A stretch of DNA of 64,000 nucleotides, taken from NCBI GenBank assembly GCA_963693315.1, contig OY856186.1, positions 287,944,930-288,008,929 of the forward strand. The letters are read 5' to 3'. A program made the translations under genes and the position numbers. This stretch comes from Diogma glabrata. Taxonomy: Eukaryota; Arthropoda; Insecta; Diptera; Cylindrotomidae. The notes beneath the pieces are model-generated. The model saw only the letters and a program-made list of their open reading frames with translations. It ran no database searches and was not told where the DNA came from. Positions 60,804 to 64,000 of the stretch are shown one piece after another; within the stretch, counting starts at the first letter, position 1, and every line of letters begins with the position of its first letter.

Positions 60804-63738
60804 AAAGAGGGAGTAGTTCCAGTGCAACTGATTAACTTCTCAAATAAACGAGTGGTCATCAATCATGGAGAAGAAATCGCCAAATGCAGCACCATAAAAG
60901 AGATAATCAGCTGTGAAGAAGAGCAAAAGGTCTTCATGCAGAGAAACAATCCCGCATTAGTAGCAATTCTTCAAGATCTTAGTAAAAGAATGAATCCAGC
61001 CGAATTCAAAGAAATCAAGAGGGTATTAACGAAGATGAGCAGCGTTTTCTCTACTGGAGATGAAGATGTTGGAAGAACAAACATCGTGCGACATAGGATC
61101 AACACTGAAAACGCTCATCCTATCAGACAGCCTCCTAGAAGACTACCACTGGCTAAACACGAGGAAGTGCAAGGAATGCTGGACAAAATGAAAAGTGATA
61201 TGAAGAGTCTGGACAAAATGGACAAAATGAAGAGTCATCAGGCCATCTAAGAGTCCATGGAGCTCACCAGTGGTGCTAGTTAGAAAAAAAGATGGGTCAG
61301 CTCGTTTTTGTGTAGACTATCGAAGGCTCAATGAGGTAACCATTAAAGACAGCTATCCACTGCCACGAATTGATGACACACTGGATACACTATCAGGGGC
61401 CAAATGGTACAGCACATTAGATCTGAAGAGTGGCTACTGGCAAGTTGAAATGCATCCAGAAGATCGACGAAAGACAGCATTTTCTACTGGCAATGGGTTG
61501 TGGGAGTTCAATGTGATGCCGTTTGGTCTATGCAATGCCCCAGCAACATTTGAACGTCTAATGGAATGCGTGTTGCATGGTTTAACCTGGAAGGCCTGCC
61601 TAGTTTATCTTGATGACATCATTATAATGGGTCGCAACTTCGAAGAGCATCTAATGAACCTCGAAGAAGTACTCAGAAGAATAAGTAATGCCAACATGAA
61701 GTTGAATCCGGTAAAGTGCAATCTCTTCCACAAAGAAGTGAAGTACCTTGGACACATCATTACAGAACATGGAGTCAGAACCGATCCCGAGAAGATTGAT
61801 GCTGTGAAAAATTGGCCAGTACCGAAGAATGTTCATGAGCTACGCAGTTTCCTTGGCTTATGCACCTATTATCGAAGATTCGTGGAGAATTTTGCGAATA
61901 TCGCCAAGAGTCTACATAAATTGACAGAGGCAAATACCAAGTTTCTGTGGACAACCGAATGTAATGAGGCATTCTGCCGTTTAAAAGAAAAACTATGCAA
62001 CACCCCTATACTAGCCTATCCAGAATCCGGAAAGATGTTCATTCTGGACACAGACGCAAGCAATGTAGGAACCGGAGCGGTTTTGTCACAGAAAGTTGGA
62101 GACGATGAGAAAGTGGTGGCCTACTTCAGTAAAGTTCTGTCAAAGCCGGAGCGGAATTACTGTGTCACGAGGAAGGAGTTGCTAGCTATCATCAAGGCTG
62201 TGAAACATTTCCACAAGTATTTGTGTGGACAGCCATTCCTGATTCGCACGGACCATGCTGCTCTAAAATGGTTATTACAATTCAAATTTCCTGAAGGACA
62301 AGCAGCAAGATGGATAGAGATCCTGCAGAACTACGACTTCAAAGTTGAACACCGCAAGGGGAGGATCCATGGTAACGCCGATGCCCTGTCCAGAAGACCC
62401 TGTATAGAGGAGTGCAAGTCATGTAGCAGAACTGAGGGAAATGAGGCAATGAAAGTGAACCAAATCAAGTTCCAAACTCCTGAAGATTGGTGTACCGAGG
62501 CAATTAAAAGAGAGCAGCTAGAAGATCCAGCTACGGCTCCAGTATTGAAATGGAAAACCGAGGGAAGGCGGCCAGAGTGGAAAGAGGTATCACCTTTAAG
62601 TACGGAGGTGAAATGCTACTGGGCGCAATGGGACTCACTATTTATGGACAACGGGATACTTAAAAGAAAATGGGAGTCCGCTGATGGAAAGAAAGTGTTA
62701 GAACAACTGGTGTTGCCATCAAGTCGAGTGGAAGAGGTACTGGGAAAGCTGCATGGAAGTATTTCTGGAGGACACCTGGGAGTCAATAGAACCCTGGCTA
62801 AAGTAAGGGAGAGGTTTTATTGGGTAAGGTATCGAACAGACGTGGAGCAATGGTGTCGGCGATGCGATACTTGTGCAGCGAGCAAAGGACCAAAAACTAG
62901 AACTCGAGGAGAGATGCAACAATACAATGTGGGAGCCCCAATGGAGAGAATTGCTATAGACATCGCGGGGCCATTTCCGGAAACTACAAAAGGTAACAAA
63001 TACATCATGGTGGTCATTGATTACTTTACAAAATGGCCGGAAGCCTATGCAATACCGAACCAGGAAGCAGTTACGGTCGCGGAAACATTAGTCAATGAAT
63101 GGGTTTGCAGATATGGAACACCGCTCGAGTTGCATACCGACCAGGGAAGGAATTTCGAATCTCAACTGATGGAAGAGCTGTGCAGAACCCTCGGCATTAG
63201 AAAAACACGAACTACACCTATGAACCCGCAGTCAGATGGCATGGTAGAACGATTCAACCGAACCATGGAAGAACATTTGTCAAAGGTAGTAGAAGCCAAC
63301 CAAAGAAATTGGGACAAGGATCTTCCGTTATTCTTGATGGCCTATCGTAGCGCAGTGCACGATACGACAAGTGAAACGCCAGCGAATATCATGTTCGGAA
63401 GGGAACTACATCTTCCTAGTGACATCGAGTTTGGCATCCCTGGAGGTCTGGTATCCACGAAAACAGATTATGTGGGACAACTAAGGGAGAAGATGAATAA
63501 AATCCATCAGCAGGTTCGAGACCACATTAAGATTGCCAGTGACAAAATGAAAACCAGGTATGACATAAATGCAAATAGTGGCGGTTTTCAAGAAGGAGAA
63601 TTGGTATGGCTATACAACCCCAGAAGAACTAAGGGAAGATCACCCAAGCTGCAGACGGATTGGGAAGGCCCATATAAAATAATCAAACGAATTAATGATG
63701 TCATCTACCGCATACAAAGGGACCCCGTACCAAGATGA
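60804..63738 (+). pseudogene. Ty3/gypsy pol polyprotein, 5' part shifted
   Basis: The 60804-61250 frame holds the protease-RT linker and the start of RT (HRINTENAHPIRQPPRRLP). A local duplication of GACAAAATGAAGAGT-like text at about 61200-61245 breaks the frame. From about 61254 a long frame runs to the stop at 63738: RT (RFCVDYRRLNEVTIKD, the catalytic LVYLDDIIIMG, YLGHIITEHGV), RNase H (ILDTDASNVGTGAVL, LLAIIKAVKHF, RTDHAALKWLL, NADALSRRP), integrase with HHCC finger (HGSISGGHLGV, WCRRCDTC) and DDE core (IAIDIAGPFP, LHTDQGRNFES, PQSDGMVERFNR). It is a retrotransposon replication protein. The 5' half is lost in the gap, so intactness cannot be judged. Confidence 0.9.
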
Positions 63739-63821
63739 AAGTGATACATCTGCAAAGGTTGGCACCGTACCAAGGTAACAGTACCAATGCGATATCTGAT
63801 ATTGTTCGGGACGAACAAAAC

Positions 63822-63835
63822 TAAATGGAGGGCAA
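63822..63835 (+). promoter_or_regulatory. Polypurine tract of the gypsy element
   Basis: AAATGGAGGGCAA sits directly before the TG that opens the 3' LTR and downstream of the pol stop, the usual place for plus-strand priming. Confidence 0.6.
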
Positions 63836-64000
63836 TGTAATAAACTTCGTCCAGAATGGGTTAATTTTATTTACTCATTCATGAATTAAACGTTAACTCC
63901 TTTTTCAATCTTTTACTTGTATTGCAAATTGTATTGCATAAATTAATGTAAATTAAATTTGTTATACAAATGTTTACATTAATGAATTAAAAGGAGTTAC
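63836..64000 (+). repeat. 3' LTR of the gypsy element (cut by window end)
   Basis: Begins TGTAATAAACTTCGTCCAG about 100 nt after the pol stop and continues AT-rich to the end of the window. The 5' LTR is not available for comparison, so the boundary rests on the TG start and the purine tract. Confidence 0.6.

Noticed and set aside
60549..60862. ORFs running through the N gap
   Set aside because: They consist mostly of unknown residues across 60604-60803.

Overview
The window is a very AT-rich piece of an animal nuclear genome, almost certainly an insect. The evidence is spliced genes with short introns of about 55-60 nt, an insect-type aldehyde oxidase, and a dense mixture of hAT, mariner, Penelope-like, LINE, Ty3/gypsy and foldback elements. 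It also has long (TA)n arrays and one 200-N assembly gap. Nothing supports a prokaryotic reading. The insect order cannot be fixed from the sequence; a beetle is only a guess.

There are three host loci. (1) An mpaB/rubber-oxygenase-like (DUF2236) gene lies on the + strand at 19974-21457. Its four-exon structure is preserved but exon 3 carries two frame changes. (2) An aldehyde oxidase gene lies on the - strand: exons 2-6 at 28899-22429 and a probable first exon at 53776-53734, about 24.8 kb upstream. The six exons join in phase to exactly 1262 codons, and all molybdenum, FAD and 2Fe-2S motifs are present. One intron is of the GC-AG type. (3) A second, paralogous mpaB-like gene lies on the - strand at 55944-54285, just upstream of the oxidase first exon. 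The oxidase is therefore bracketed by two paralogous oxygenase-like genes.

The rest is mobile DNA. 1-15.3 kb: hAT remnants, a 2.2 kb inverted array of 520-bp tRNA-like units, LINE fragments (one split by a 2.3 kb insertion), a hAT copy with a perfect 8-bp target duplication, and a decayed RTE-like LINE. 15.3-19.9 kb: an I-type LINE with RNase H nested in a palindromic repeat. 29-53 kb (inside the oxidase first intron): tandem repeats, nested foldback elements, several MITEs, a 2.7 kb hAT-type foldback built of 148-bp repeats, and two long-TIR transposons. Each of the two transposons encloses a broken copy of a multicopy protein usually left as 'hypothetical'. 56-64 kb: a PIF-like MITE, (TA)n arrays holding two mariner copies, the 3' end of a Penelope-like element with a hammerhead-like core, the gap, and a Ty3/gypsy pol with the start of its 3' LTR.

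The most novel signals are the two long-TIR elements at 39612-43547 and 50601-53310, the tRNA-like inverted array, and the recurring hairpin modules shared by several loci. All calls were made by eye; translations and repeat comparisons were not run computationally.
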